NCBI RefSeq assembly: GCF_002088945.1
Contig: NZ_NCSU01000014.1
Coordinates: 62,001-126,000, forward strand
DNA length: 64,000 nt
Direction of reading: 5' to 3'
DNA from: Henriciella pelagia
GTDB lineage: Bacteria > Pseudomonadota > Alphaproteobacteria > Caulobacterales > Hyphomonadaceae
The position numbers were made by a program, and so were the translations under genes. The notes under the pieces were generated by a model, which saw only the letters and a list, made by a program, of their open reading frames with translations, was not told the origin of the DNA and did no database searches. Positions 19,276-27,483 of this stretch are shown here, piece by piece. Each line of letters begins with the position of its first letter. Positions within the stretch are counted from its first letter, which is position 1.

Positions 19276-20756
19276 CCGCCAAGGCCTTGATGCTGCAGGG
19301 CACTGGGTCCGATGTCGGCAAATCAATCCTGACTGCAGCCTTTTGCCGTATCGCCAGACGGCAGGGCCTCAGCGTTGCGCCCTTCAAGCCGCAGAACATG
19401 TCGAACAATGCCGCGGCCTGTCCGTCCGGCGGCGAGATCGGGCGGGCGCAGGCCTTGCAGGCAATGGCATGCGGGCTTGAGCCTCATACCGATTTCAACC
19501 CGGTCCTCCTGAAGCCGGAAACCGACAGGCGCGCGCAGCTGGTCGTTCATGGCAAGGCAGTGGGCGCAATGGATGCTGCCCATTACATGGCCCATCGCGG
19601 CGATCTGATGGACCGTGTCATGGAGAGCTTCGAGCGTCTGACCGCGGCGCATGACCTCGTCATCATTGAAGGTGCTGGCAGCCCCTCGGAAATCAATCTT
19701 CGTGCGCGCGACATTGCCAATATGGGGTTCGCGCGCAGGGCTGACGTTCCCGTCTGCCTGATCGGTGACATTGACAAGGGCGGCGTCATCGCGAGCCTGG
19801 TCGGGACAAAAGCCGTTCTCGACCCGGCTGACGCCGCAATGATAACGGGGTTTCTCATCAACAAGTTTCGCGGCGACCCGGCCTTGTTCGAGGACGGGGT
19901 CAAGGCGGTCGAGGCGCGAACCGGCTGGCCGTGTTTCGGCGTTATTCCATGGATGACTGCGACCGCTCACCTGCCAGCAGAAGACGCCGTCACGCTTGAT
20001 CGTCCACAGCGCTCCGCTGGCGGCAGGCTCCGTATTGTCGCGCCGATGCTATCGCGTATGGCGAACTTCGACGATGCCGACCCGCTGCGCCAGGAAACAG
20101 GCGTTGATTTTGGATGGGTCAGGCCCGGCCAGCCAATCCCGCGAGATGCCGATGTGATCATCCTGTTTGGCACCAAATCTACGCTCGGCGATCTGGCCTT
20201 CCTGCGCCAGCAGGGCTGGGATCATGACATCATGGCTCATGCACGCGCGGGTGGACGCGTTCTCGGCATTTGCGGCGGCTATCAGATGCTCGGCAATCGG
20301 ATCATTGATCCGGACGGGATGGATGGCGAGCCCGGCGAGGCTACGGGGCTCGGGCTGCTGGACGTTGAAACGCGGATGTCGGCTGGCAAGCTCGTCGCGC
20401 CAGTGTCAGGTCATTGCTGCCTGAGCGGCGCGGATGTTTCCGGCTATGAAATCCATACCGGCAGGACCACCGGGCGTGACTGCAGCAACCCAATGTTTCA
20501 GCTTTCCAGCGGCGGTGACGGCGCCCGAAGCGCAAATGGCCTGATCGAAGGCACCTATCTGCATGGGGCGTTCTCGACTGATCTGTTCCGCAGAGGCTGG
20601 CTCGAACGGGCGGGCGGCGAGGCCAATACCGACTTGAATTATGGTGGCGCCGTTGAAGACGCCCTCGAAAAACTCGCAGACGACGTCGAAGCCGCCGTGG
20701 ACCTTACGTCGCTGCTGGCCTCAGCACGTCATCCCGGCTGGCAACCAGACGCCTGA
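19272..20756 (+). CDS. cobQ: cobyric acid synthase (glutamine-hydrolysing)
   Basis: A 494-residue CobQ/CbiP. The N-terminal dethiobiotin-synthetase-like ATPase begins MLQGTGSDVGKSILTAAFCR and contains APFKPQNMSNNAAACPSGGEIGRAQALQA. The C-terminal type I glutamine amidotransferase has the nucleophile in RVLGICGGYQMLG and a late His in EGTYLHGAF. It amidates four carboxylates of adenosylcobyrinic a,c-diamide. Presence without ring-synthesis genes here suggests late-stage completion or salvage, unless those genes lie elsewhere. Confidence 0.96.
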   Translation: MTAKALMLQGTGSDVGKSILTAAFCRIARRQGLSVAPFKPQNMSNNAAACPSGGEIGRAQALQAMACGLEPHTDFNPVLLKPETDRRAQLVVHGKAVGAMDAAHYMAHRGDLMDRVMESFERLTAAHDLVIIEGAGSPSEINLRARDIANMGFARRADVPVCLIGDIDKGGVIASLVGTKAVLDPADAAMITGFLINKFRGDPALFEDGVKAVEARTGWPCFGVIPWMTATAHLPAEDAVTLDRPQRSAGGRLRIVAPMLSRMANFDDADPLRQETGVDFGWVRPGQPIPRDADVIILFGTKSTLGDLAFLRQQGWDHDIMAHARAGGRVLGICGGYQMLGNRIIDPDGMDGEPGEATGLGLLDVETRMSAGKLVAPVSGHCCLSGADVSGYEIHTGRTTGRDCSNPMFQLSSGGDGARSANGLIEGTYLHGAFSTDLFRRGWLERAGGEANTDLNYGGAVEDALEKLADDVEAAVDLTSLLASARHPGWQPDA

Positions 20757-21706
20757 TGACCAGCGCGTCGCTCATGCTGGCCGCCTGGGCGATTGAAGCG
20801 GCGTTTGGCTGGCCGGACTGGCTCTACCGGCTTATCCGTCACCCGGTCGTCTGGTTTGGAGCTTTGACCGGTTGGCTTGATGCTGCTCTCAACCACCCTG
20901 CATCGCCACATCGGGTCCGGTACAGCTTTGGAGCGATTGCCGCGCTGCTGGCAGTGGTCGTCGCGACCACACTGGCATGGCTTCTGTCCAGGCTCCTCCC
21001 CGACACCTGGGCAGGCTTTGCCGTGGAAGCGCTCGTCGCGTCCAGCCTGCTCGCCTCTCGTAGCCTGTACCAGCATGTGTCAAACGTCGCTCAGGCTCTG
21101 ATTGCCAATGACCTGCCGGCAGCCCGCAAGGCGGTGTCGCTGATAGTCGGGCGCAACCCAGAACAGCTGGACGAGGCCGGCGTCGCGCGCGCATCTATTG
21201 AAAGCCTTGCCGAGAATGCTTCAGATGGCGTCGTGGCACCGCTGTTCTGGGGCGCGCTCTTCGGACTGCCGGGCCTCGTCGCTTACAAGGCCATCAACAC
21301 GCTGGACTCCGTGATCGGGCATCGAAATGACCAGTACGCGGCCTTTGGCGGGTTCGCAGCCCGGCTGGATGACGTTGTCAACCTCGTTCCGGCCCGCCTC
21401 ACTGGTCTACTCATTAGCCTCGCTGGCGGAAGCATGCTGGCACTCAAGGTGATGATACGGGACGCAGGACGGCACCGGTCGCCGAATGCAGGTTGGCCGG
21501 AAGCGGCAATGGCCGGAGCCCTGAATGTCCGTCTATCCGGCCCACGCCTTTACGGGGGTCATCGAACTGACGAACCGTGGCTCAACCCCCAGGCACAGGA
21601 CCCAGACGCAAGCGATGTCCGGAAGGCATTGAGGGTGTATGTACTGGCAATGGCCGCAGGCGCTCTCCTGCTAGGCGGCTTCGCCATGATCAGAGGCACG
21701 ATGTGA
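20756..21706 (+). CDS. cbiB: adenosylcobinamide-phosphate synthase (CbiB/CobD)
   Basis: A 316-residue membrane protein of the CbiB family. It has the N-terminal AIEAAFGWPDWLYRLIRHPVVWFGAL, the conserved VGRNPEQLDEAGVARASIESLAENASDGVVAPLFW, KAINTLDSVIGHRNDQYAAFGGFAARLDDVVNLVPARLTG, and GALNVRLSGPRLYGG. It attaches aminopropanol phosphate to cobyric acid. The start overlaps the cobQ stop (TGATG) and its own stop overlaps cobD in the same way. Confidence 0.95.
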   Translation: MTSASLMLAAWAIEAAFGWPDWLYRLIRHPVVWFGALTGWLDAALNHPASPHRVRYSFGAIAALLAVVVATTLAWLLSRLLPDTWAGFAVEALVASSLLASRSLYQHVSNVAQALIANDLPAARKAVSLIVGRNPEQLDEAGVARASIESLAENASDGVVAPLFWGALFGLPGLVAYKAINTLDSVIGHRNDQYAAFGGFAARLDDVVNLVPARLTGLLISLAGGSMLALKVMIRDAGRHRSPNAGWPEAAMAGALNVRLSGPRLYGGHRTDEPWLNPQAQDPDASDVRKALRVYVLAMAAGALLLGGFAMIRGTM

Positions 21707-22695
21707 TGCAGGATGGCCAACATGGCGGTGCGCTGGACCTGATGCGCGCGGCTTTCCCCTCAGCGCCCGAGCCCTGGATCGACCTTTCAACCGGCATAAA
21801 CCCCTGGTCTTATCCTTTCAGGGACATCCCAGATGCCGCTTACCGTCACCTCCCCGTTCGCGATGCCTATGACAGCTGCCGGAGCGCGATGGCGAAAGCG
21901 CTCAGGGCGCCAGCGGAAAGCCTGCTTCTTGCGCCGGGCAGTGAATTGCTGATCCGCCTGCTACCGAAAGTGATCAACCCTCGCCGGGCTGCCATCCTGA
22001 CCCCTATGTATGGCGATCATGTCGAAGCCTGGCGACGGGCAAGGTGCGACATCATCGAGACCGAAGACCCATTGGGCCTGGCCGACCAGGTCGATGCCGT
22101 GGTCGTTTGCAATCCGAACAATCCGGACGGCAGACGCTTTGCCCCCGATAGCTTGTTGAGGACGGCCGAACGGCTTGCTCGCCGCGGCGGCTGGCTCATT
22201 GTCGATGAGGCTTATGCCGATCTCGATCCATCTCTCAGCCTTGCGCCGCATGGTGGCAAGGATGGGCTGATTGTCCTGCGCTCATTTGGAAAGTTTTACG
22301 GCCTTGCAGGGGTGCGACTGGGCGCCCTGCTGGCGCCCGAAGCCCTGCGATCGGAGATGCAGCATCTGCTTGGTGTATGGCCTGTATCCGGACCAGCTCT
22401 TCACATTGGCAAACAGGCCTGCAGAGACGAGGCGTGGCAGCGCGAGATGCGCAGTCGGCTAGCGGACGCCAGAGTGCGGCTGGACCGAATTCTCCATGCG
22501 GCAGGTCTGAAAGTCGTGGGCGGAACGGACCTCTTCCGACTTGTCGAAACCGAAAACGCTACCCGGCTCTGGGAGCATCTCGCCCACCACGGGATCTATG
22601 TGCGCCGCTTTGACTGGAGCGACAGACTTGTCCGCATCGGCCTTCCTGAAACCGATGCGGCCGAAACCCGACTGTCAGCCGGCCTCACCCCTTGA
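21706..22695 (+). CDS. cobD: L-threonine-O-3-phosphate decarboxylase
   Basis: I start at ATG 21706, which overlaps the cbiB stop as TGATG; GTG 21703 is the alternative. The 329-residue protein is a PLP-dependent fold-type I enzyme of the histidinol-phosphate aminotransferase group. It has WIDLSTGINPWSYPF, VVCNPNNPDGRRF, VDEAYADLDPSLSL, and the PLP-lysine in RSFGKFYGLAGVRLG. It makes aminopropanol phosphate, the substrate of the preceding gene's product. Its last 11 nt overlap convergent cobU. Confidence 0.93.
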   Translation: MQDGQHGGALDLMRAAFPSAPEPWIDLSTGINPWSYPFRDIPDAAYRHLPVRDAYDSCRSAMAKALRAPAESLLLAPGSELLIRLLPKVINPRRAAILTPMYGDHVEAWRRARCDIIETEDPLGLADQVDAVVVCNPNNPDGRRFAPDSLLRTAERLARRGGWLIVDEAYADLDPSLSLAPHGGKDGLIVLRSFGKFYGLAGVRLGALLAPEALRSEMQHLLGVWPVSGPALHIGKQACRDEAWQREMRSRLADARVRLDRILHAAGLKVVGGTDLFRLVETENATRLWEHLAHHGIYVRRFDWSDRLVRIGLPETDAAETRLSAGLTP

Positions 22696-23191
22696 GACGA
22701 AGCGGCAGGCCTGCGGCAACAAACTCGACCACATCGCAGGCGCTCGCTACGGCCTGATTGAGGCGGCCCTGCGCGTCGCGAAACGCCCTGCCGATGGGGG
22801 ACTCCGGCACAAGACCTAATCCGAGCTCGTTCGAGACAAGAAACACCGGTTTGGTCGCAGCCGGAAGCGCCGCGCACAATCGTGCAGTCTCGTCTTCTAC
22901 ATCGCGGCCATGGTGCATCAGATTGGAGAGCCAGAGCGTAAGACAATCGATGACGATGGCCTCATCGGGCTTGGCCTCCCCGAGCGCCGGCGCGAGATCG
23001 AGCGGTGCCTCCACTGTGCGCCACCCTTCGGCGCGGTCTGCCTGATGACGGGCGATCCGTCGCGCCATTTCATCATCCAGCGGCTCGGCTGTCGCGATGA
23101 AAACGCGGCTGGGTGATGCCTGTTCGGCAAGGACCTGTGCCCGGCGGCTTTTGCCCGAACGCGCCCCTCCGAGAAGAAATGTGACTGTCAT
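22685..23191 (-). CDS. cobU: adenosylcobinamide kinase / adenosylcobinamide-phosphate guanylyltransferase
   Basis: From the ATG at 23191 (MTVTFLLGGARSGKS) the protein is 168 residues, normal for CobU/CobP. The P-loop GGARSGKSRRAQ is followed by VFIATAEPLDDEMARRIARHQADR, with the guanylylated-histidine region. VIDCLTLWLSNLMH and VFLVSNELGLGLVPE follow. It phosphorylates and GMP-loads adenosylcobinamide, feeding CobS. It is transcribed toward cobD with an 11-nt convergent overlap, so it is outside the riboswitch operon. A further ATG upstream adds 22 non-conserved residues. Confidence 0.94.
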   Translation of the reverse strand: MTVTFLLGGARSGKSRRAQVLAEQASPSRVFIATAEPLDDEMARRIARHQADRAEGWRTVEAPLDLAPALGEAKPDEAIVIDCLTLWLSNLMHHGRDVEDETARLCAALPAATKPVFLVSNELGLGLVPESPIGRAFRDAQGRLNQAVASACDVVEFVAAGLPLRLKG

Positions 23192-23221
23192 CCCCCTGCT
23201 TACCGGCGCTGCCTGATCTGG

Positions 23222-23412
23222 TCCACGGATAGCTGGCACATTTGATGGCGGTCCCATCTCTCAGTTCAGACTCGTGCGCGACAACTTCAGAAAGATGGCG
23301 GCGCAGATTGCAGGCTGGGGCCTTCCAAGCACTGATCGTTATGGAAGGCGGTTTTGCAGTCGACGATCTTGGTCGAAACGTAGCCGCCTTCCTGTCAGGA
23401 TTTGGCGCCTAG
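23222..23412 (+). pseudogene. C-terminal relic of an acetylpolyamine amidohydrolase/histone-deacetylase-like gene
   Basis: Read on the plus strand, AGTFDGGPISQFRL, NFRKMAAQIAGWGLP and then, after a shift of frame near 23333, LIVMEGGFAVDDLGRNVAAF match the end of HDAC-like amidohydrolases, including the EGGY-type loop. The stop TAG is at 23410. The catalytic core is absent. The relic abuts the tail of another relic on the opposite strand. Confidence 0.5.
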
Positions 23413-23630
23413 TCTAGCGCGAGGCGCAGGCTGGCACCGATCGTCCGCGGACGCGTCACCGAACCCGCAAACGAGAACGGCGCGTTGAGGATGCCATATT
23501 CATCGGTCGCATTCTTGACGAACAGGTCGATTTCGACGCCAGTCCGAATTTCGGCCGATGTAGTGAGATCGAACAGGTGATAGTCGCCTTTCATGAGCGT
23601 CGCACCAAATGCGGCCGGCGCTTCCGACAG
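23409..23630 (-). pseudogene. C-terminal relic of a TonB-dependent receptor
   Basis: The minus-strand frame ends with LFDLTTSAEIRTGVEIDLFVKNATDEYG and FSFAGSVTRPRTIGASLRL. These are the last barrel strands of the large TonB-dependent receptors common in sphingomonad- and hyphomonad-like bacteria. No plug or upstream barrel is present. The boundary at the upstream side is approximate. Confidence 0.6.
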
Positions 23631-23700
23631 GTGGAGGTGCCTCACCTCTGCGCCTCCTGACCGGCTTACCCGTATTTCGGCGCGATTGCCCATCACACAC

Positions 23701-23868
23701 AGTTGAAGAGAACTGCCTCGCCGACCAGCCTCTCAGCAGAAATGGACGCGTATCCTGTCGCCATCCAGTCGGGGAAACCCGGTCGCTCGCATGTTTTCAT
23801 GGCATCGTGCCGTCGGACTGTGGGAGGCAATTCCGGCTCTGCTCATCGTGGCCACCGGCTTTCTCTAG
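23701..23868 (+). pseudogene. possible PepSY transmembrane-helix relic
   Basis: An open plus-strand stretch ends MFSWHRAVGLWEAIPALL, then a short hydrophobic tail (IVATGFL) and a stop. It resembles the WhR..GL...l.avTG pattern at the last helix of PepSY_TM proteins. Only about 50 codons are readable and no start or binding site is evident. It overlaps the EF-hand gene's end by 4 nt on the opposite strand. Confidence 0.3.
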
Positions 23869-24383
23869 AAATGCGTTTCTGCGTCGCTCTCGTCAACGAC
23901 GCCATCGCCATTTGTGTCGAGTGTCCTGAAGATGCGTTCGCCCGATGCGTTGAACTCGGCGAGCGTCATGTTTCCGTCATCGTCTGAATCCAGCACGTTG
24001 AAGCGGATATGCGCCTGGTCGATCTGCCCCCTGTAACGTTCATCCAATTCCTTTTTGAGGCGCACATCATACTCGGACACATACTCTTCCTCGTGAACCT
24101 CGCCGTCGCTGTTTGCGTCACGCAAATCATAGCCCGACTTGCGCTCCACCCTGAACTCTTCATAGGTCACACGCCCGTCGCCGTTGGCGTCATATGACTT
24201 CACGAACCTGTCTTTGCCGTGCGGCGATGACCGGCTGATCGGCTCACTTTCGCCGGCCGAGGATGCGGTGTCAGCGTCGGCACTTGCGACCGCGTCGGCT
24301 GCAGCCAGTGACGACTGCTGCGATGCGCAGGATGCGAGCACAATGGCCGTGCCGAGCGCGATGAATGGTCCAGAATATTTCAT
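23865..24383 (-). CDS. EF-hand calcium-binding lipoprotein
   Basis: A 172-residue secreted protein. The signal ends at the lipobox VLASC, followed by a Ser/Ala-rich linker. Four EF-hand-type loops follow: DANGDGRVTYEE, DANSDGEVHEEE, DSDDDGNMTLAE and DTNGDGVVDESD. Most loops keep acidic residues at positions 1, 3, 5 and 12, so calcium binding is likely. It is anchored in the cell envelope. It lies 30 bp after the DUF4198 gene on the same strand and may share its transcript. Its role in the iron-linked neighbourhood is unknown. Confidence 0.85.
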   Translation of the reverse strand: MKYSGPFIALGTAIVLASCASQQSSLAAADAVASADADTASSAGESEPISRSSPHGKDRFVKSYDANGDGRVTYEEFRVERKSGYDLRDANSDGEVHEEEYVSEYDVRLKKELDERYRGQIDQAHIRFNVLDSDDDGNMTLAEFNASGERIFRTLDTNGDGVVDESDAETHF

Positions 24384-24413
24384 GAGAGTGTTTCCCTTGG
24401 TCGCGCCGCCGGT

Positions 24414-25217
24414 CTAGCGCAGCACTTCAAATGTGATGGAGGTTGTGTAGCTTCTGATGTCGGTTTCAGCGCCTTCTGGCGCATCAGCGCGGTGGCGGGT
24501 CATGAGCAGGTAGAGGCCCGGCTCATCAAGCTCCAGGCGCAACTTTCCCGCAGCATCGGTCTTGGGAAGCTGAACGTATTTAGGGTCTTCATATTCGCCG
24601 CCCTGACGAGTGATTTCCATTTCCTGACCGGCAAGCGGCTGGCCTTCAAACGTCACGTCGAAGGTCAGCGCATCGCCCAGATAAATCTCATTCGGGTGCA
24701 GGTTGGGTGTCAGCGCAAGCGGCCCTGAGGACTGTTCAACAGCAGCCCAGGTCGGTGCGCCCTTGGTGACATAGACGTCCGAAACCGTCGCCGTCTGCCC
24801 TGTCACCACGCGCGTTGCGTTGTCCGGGATCTCAACTGCACCGTCTTCAACGTGCAGCGGAACAAGTTCGCCATCGACTTCGGCATACTTGCTCTCCCGG
24901 CCGAGACGGAGGCCCGTGGTGAAGCGGTAAGTGCCTTCTTCCTCCAGCGAGCTCTCAAGCAGGACGAGTTGGCGGAACTCCGTCACCGCATCGATCTCAC
25001 CGCGCGTCCCATCGGGACGCACGACGTGATAATCCCTTGAAATAACGGCGATTTCAGCGTTCGGAAAATTGTCGGTGAACGACGAAACGAGCGTTACATA
25101 GCTGCCCTCGCTGGTGTTGAACACCGTTGGCAACAAATAGGATACGTGCGCATGCGCCTTGGCGCCCACCATTAGTGTGGCGGCCATGCACGCTGCCTTC
25201 AAATACGATCCAGTCAT
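24414..25217 (-). CDS. DUF4198 periplasmic protein
   Basis: From ATG 25217 the product is 267 residues. The Sec signal ends AKAHA, and the mature protein starts HVSYLLPTVF, as is common in DUF4198 proteins with a metal-capable N-terminal His. Beta-rich segments follow, including a late Ig-like portion (GEYEDPKYVQLPKTDAAGKLRLELDEPGLYLLMTRH). DUF4198 proteins are seen beside nickel, cobalt or iron uptake genes. The gene is divergent from the ApbE fusion across a short region holding a perfect inverted repeat. An upstream in-frame ATG at 25292 would overlap that repeat. Confidence 0.8.
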   Translation of the reverse strand: MTGSYLKAACMAATLMVGAKAHAHVSYLLPTVFNTSEGSYVTLVSSFTDNFPNAEIAVISRDYHVVRPDGTRGEIDAVTEFRQLVLLESSLEEEGTYRFTTGLRLGRESKYAEVDGELVPLHVEDGAVEIPDNATRVVTGQTATVSDVYVTKGAPTWAAVEQSSGPLALTPNLHPNEIYLGDALTFDVTFEGQPLAGQEMEITRQGGEYEDPKYVQLPKTDAAGKLRLELDEPGLYLLMTRHRADAPEGAETDIRSYTTSITFEVLR

Positions 25218-25269
25218 CAAATTTGCCCTTCCAGATTTCGATAAATTTCCTAGCAGCAGACAGCGCCTC

Positions 25270-25298
25270 TTGTAAATGCGAATAAGTTGCATTTACAA
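25270..25298. promoter_or_regulatory. perfect inverted repeat in a divergent promoter, Fur-like operator candidate
   Basis: TTGTAAATGC (25270-25279) and GCATTTACAA (25289-25298) are exact reverse complements separated by 9 nt. The inner 7-1-7 core TGCGAATAAGTTGCA resembles alphaproteobacterial Fur sites. It lies between the start codons of the DUF4198 gene and the ApbE-DUF2271 gene, so one protein could control both. Confidence 0.65.
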
Positions 25299-25364
25299 GT
25301 CCACTTGATTGATTAACTGCATACCGGCCCCCATTCGGGTCGAATGAAGGTCAGGAGACCGGAT

Positions 25365-26810
25365 ATGAAACTGCCCCTGTTCGTTGCGGTTGCCCTCTTC
25401 CCGATTGGCATGACAGCCGCACCTGACGCGCATGGCGAAACGTTCAAACATCACCAGGACCGCGTCCTCGGCACCTCATTCGAGCTCACGGTGAAGGCCG
25501 ATAGCGAGCAAAGCGCTGAGGCAGCCAAGGCAGCCGCCCTGGCCGAAATCGCGCGCCTCGAAAGCATCCTGAGCACTTATTACGCCGACAGCGAAATCTC
25601 GCGCCTCAATGCTGCGTCCGAGCTGAAGGTCGCGCCAGAGCTGATCGAGGTACTCTCCAGATGCGAAGCGCTGAGAGAAAGCTCAGGCAATGCGCTCAGC
25701 TGCCGGATTGGCGCCCTTCTGGCTGAATGGGATGCCGCTGAAAAACTGGGAAGCCCGCCAGACAGCGTAGAACTGAGATTACTCGCCGGCGAGATCCGGC
25801 GTGCCGATGTCTCCATCACGCCCGCCACCGGATTGATCTGCCGCAGTGACCCGGTGACGTTCAACGTCAATGCCCTCGCCAAGGGGTACATCATCGATGC
25901 CGCGCTGGAGAAAGCGCGGCTTGCATCGCCAGAAGCAGACGCGATCCTGATCAATATCGGCGGAGACATCGCCGCCTGGAACCGGGATACGCAAGGTGTC
26001 ATGTGGCAGGTGGCCATCGAGCAGACCCCGCAAAAGATCAGTCTCGGTACTGGCGCCATCGCAACGAGCGGCATGGGGCCGAGAAACATAAAAATTGGCG
26101 AGGCGGAGTATAGCCACATCATATCACCTGCCGATGGCTGGCCCGTTGACCATATCCGGTCGGTTTCGGTCTACGCACCCAGCGCGATGGAAGCGGACGC
26201 TACTGCAACCCTTCTCAGCGTGCTATCTCTCAACGACGGCCTTGCCTGGGTCGAGCAGACAGTCGGCATCGAAGCGCTCATCACCGCATCGGACGGACGG
26301 TCCCATCCATCTTCAGGATGGAACAGTCTTCAGACACCTGAAGGCCCAGCTCCACAAGAGGCGCTATCGAACGTCTCCATGAGCGTCACGTTCGAGATTC
26401 CCGAGAAAGACGTGTCGGACTATGAGCGTCCCTACATCGCGGCCTGGGTCTCCGACGACAAACGCAACCTCGTTCGCATTCTGCTGCTCGCCGGCGACGA
26501 AGCCCGCTGGATGGAAGAAAATTATTACTGGTTCCGTCGCTTCGGACGAAAGGCAGGCAGCCTTGTCGACGCAGAAAGCGGCCCCACCCGGCGGCCGGGA
26601 CACTATGACCTGAGCTGGGACGGCAAGGACCATGATGGGAATGGCGTTCCCGCTGGCGACTATGTCTTCCACATCGAAGCCTCCCGCGAACACGGCGGAC
26701 ATCAACATGAGAGCGTGGAGTTTCAGACCGGCAAAGCTGGCATTTCATCCTTTACTATCGATCCCGGCGATGAACTTGGTCCGGTCACTATCTCGGTCGA
26801 ACAGAGGTAG
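25365..26810 (+). CDS. FAD:protein FMN transferase (ApbE) fused to DUF2271
   Basis: From ATG 25365 this is a 481-residue exported protein with a signal ending near PDAHGE. Residues about 25-320 are ApbE-like: LGTSFELTV, FNVNALAKGYIIDAAL, ILINIGGDIAAW, ATSG, HIISPADGWPV and ADATATLLSVL. These are the FAD- and Mg-binding segments of enzymes that attach FMN to Thr/Ser of target proteins. Residues about 335-481 are DUF2271, with YIAAWVSDDKRNLVRIL and DLSWDGKDHDGNGVPAGDYV. The PepSY gene follows after 5 bp. I found no clear DxxTGAT-like acceptor site nearby, so the flavinylation target is unknown. Confidence 0.85.
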   Translation: MKLPLFVAVALFPIGMTAAPDAHGETFKHHQDRVLGTSFELTVKADSEQSAEAAKAAALAEIARLESILSTYYADSEISRLNAASELKVAPELIEVLSRCEALRESSGNALSCRIGALLAEWDAAEKLGSPPDSVELRLLAGEIRRADVSITPATGLICRSDPVTFNVNALAKGYIIDAALEKARLASPEADAILINIGGDIAAWNRDTQGVMWQVAIEQTPQKISLGTGAIATSGMGPRNIKIGEAEYSHIISPADGWPVDHIRSVSVYAPSAMEADATATLLSVLSLNDGLAWVEQTVGIEALITASDGRSHPSSGWNSLQTPEGPAPQEALSNVSMSVTFEIPEKDVSDYERPYIAAWVSDDKRNLVRILLLAGDEARWMEENYYWFRRFGRKAGSLVDAESGPTRRPGHYDLSWDGKDHDGNGVPAGDYVFHIEASREHGGHQHESVEFQTGKAGISSFTIDPGDELGPVTISVEQR

Positions 26811-26815
26811 TCACC

Positions 26816-27454
26816 GTGCTGAAGACGCCAGAGAAAAACGCGGTAACAACCAGGCGACGCTTCAACAAGGGCGCATTTTACCGGCAGTGTCGCATGCTGC
26901 ATGCTTACCTGTCTGCAGCTGCCTTCGTCTTGCTGATGTTCTTTGCGCTATCGGGTTTGCTGCTCAACCATCCGCAATGGTTCTCCCCCGAACGCAAAGC
27001 CCTCGAGCCGACCGTATTACAGCTCGATCCGGCAACGCTGGAGCAGGCCTTGGCTAGCGAAGCGCCAGCCCAATCCCTGTCGGATCTCATCGCCTCGCAA
27101 ACGTCAATTGTCGGGGATTTCCAGGACGCCGATATCGATGAGGTCGAAGGTCTGCTCCGCTTTACCGGCGTCAAAGGTTCGACGGACGTCTTCATCGACT
27201 TGGAAACTGCGACAGCCGAGGTCGAAACGAGCCGCGCCAATATGACGTCGATCATCCATGATCTTCATCGCGGCAAGGATGCGGGCGTGTTCTGGAAGCG
27301 CCTGATTGATGTCACGTCAATCCTGATCCTCGCCATGTCGCTCGCCGGGCTTATCCTGTTCTTTTCACTCAGATTCAGACTGGCAACGAGCCTCAAGATC
27401 ATGGGCGGGACTGTTGCCGTATTCGTCGCGATGTTTGTGTTCCTGACGCCATAG
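26816..27454 (+). CDS. PepSY-associated TM helix protein
   Basis: A 212-residue protein starting at GTG. One N-terminal helix follows RMLHAYLSAAAFVLLMFFALSGLLLNHP, a periplasmic PepSY-type part runs through residues about 60-150, then HDLHRGKDAG and two C-terminal helices. Small PepSY proteins of this form often sit with DUF2271/ApbE genes and TonB receptors and are suspected of reductive iron release at the inner membrane. The operon with the ApbE fusion supports that setting. The reaction itself is not shown by the sequence. Confidence 0.8.
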   Translation: MLKTPEKNAVTTRRRFNKGAFYRQCRMLHAYLSAAAFVLLMFFALSGLLLNHPQWFSPERKALEPTVLQLDPATLEQALASEAPAQSLSDLIASQTSIVGDFQDADIDEVEGLLRFTGVKGSTDVFIDLETATAEVETSRANMTSIIHDLHRGKDAGVFWKRLIDVTSILILAMSLAGLILFFSLRFRLATSLKIMGGTVAVFVAMFVFLTP

Positions 27455-27483
27455 GAGCACTGGCTCGCATCGAAGCGCCCAAC

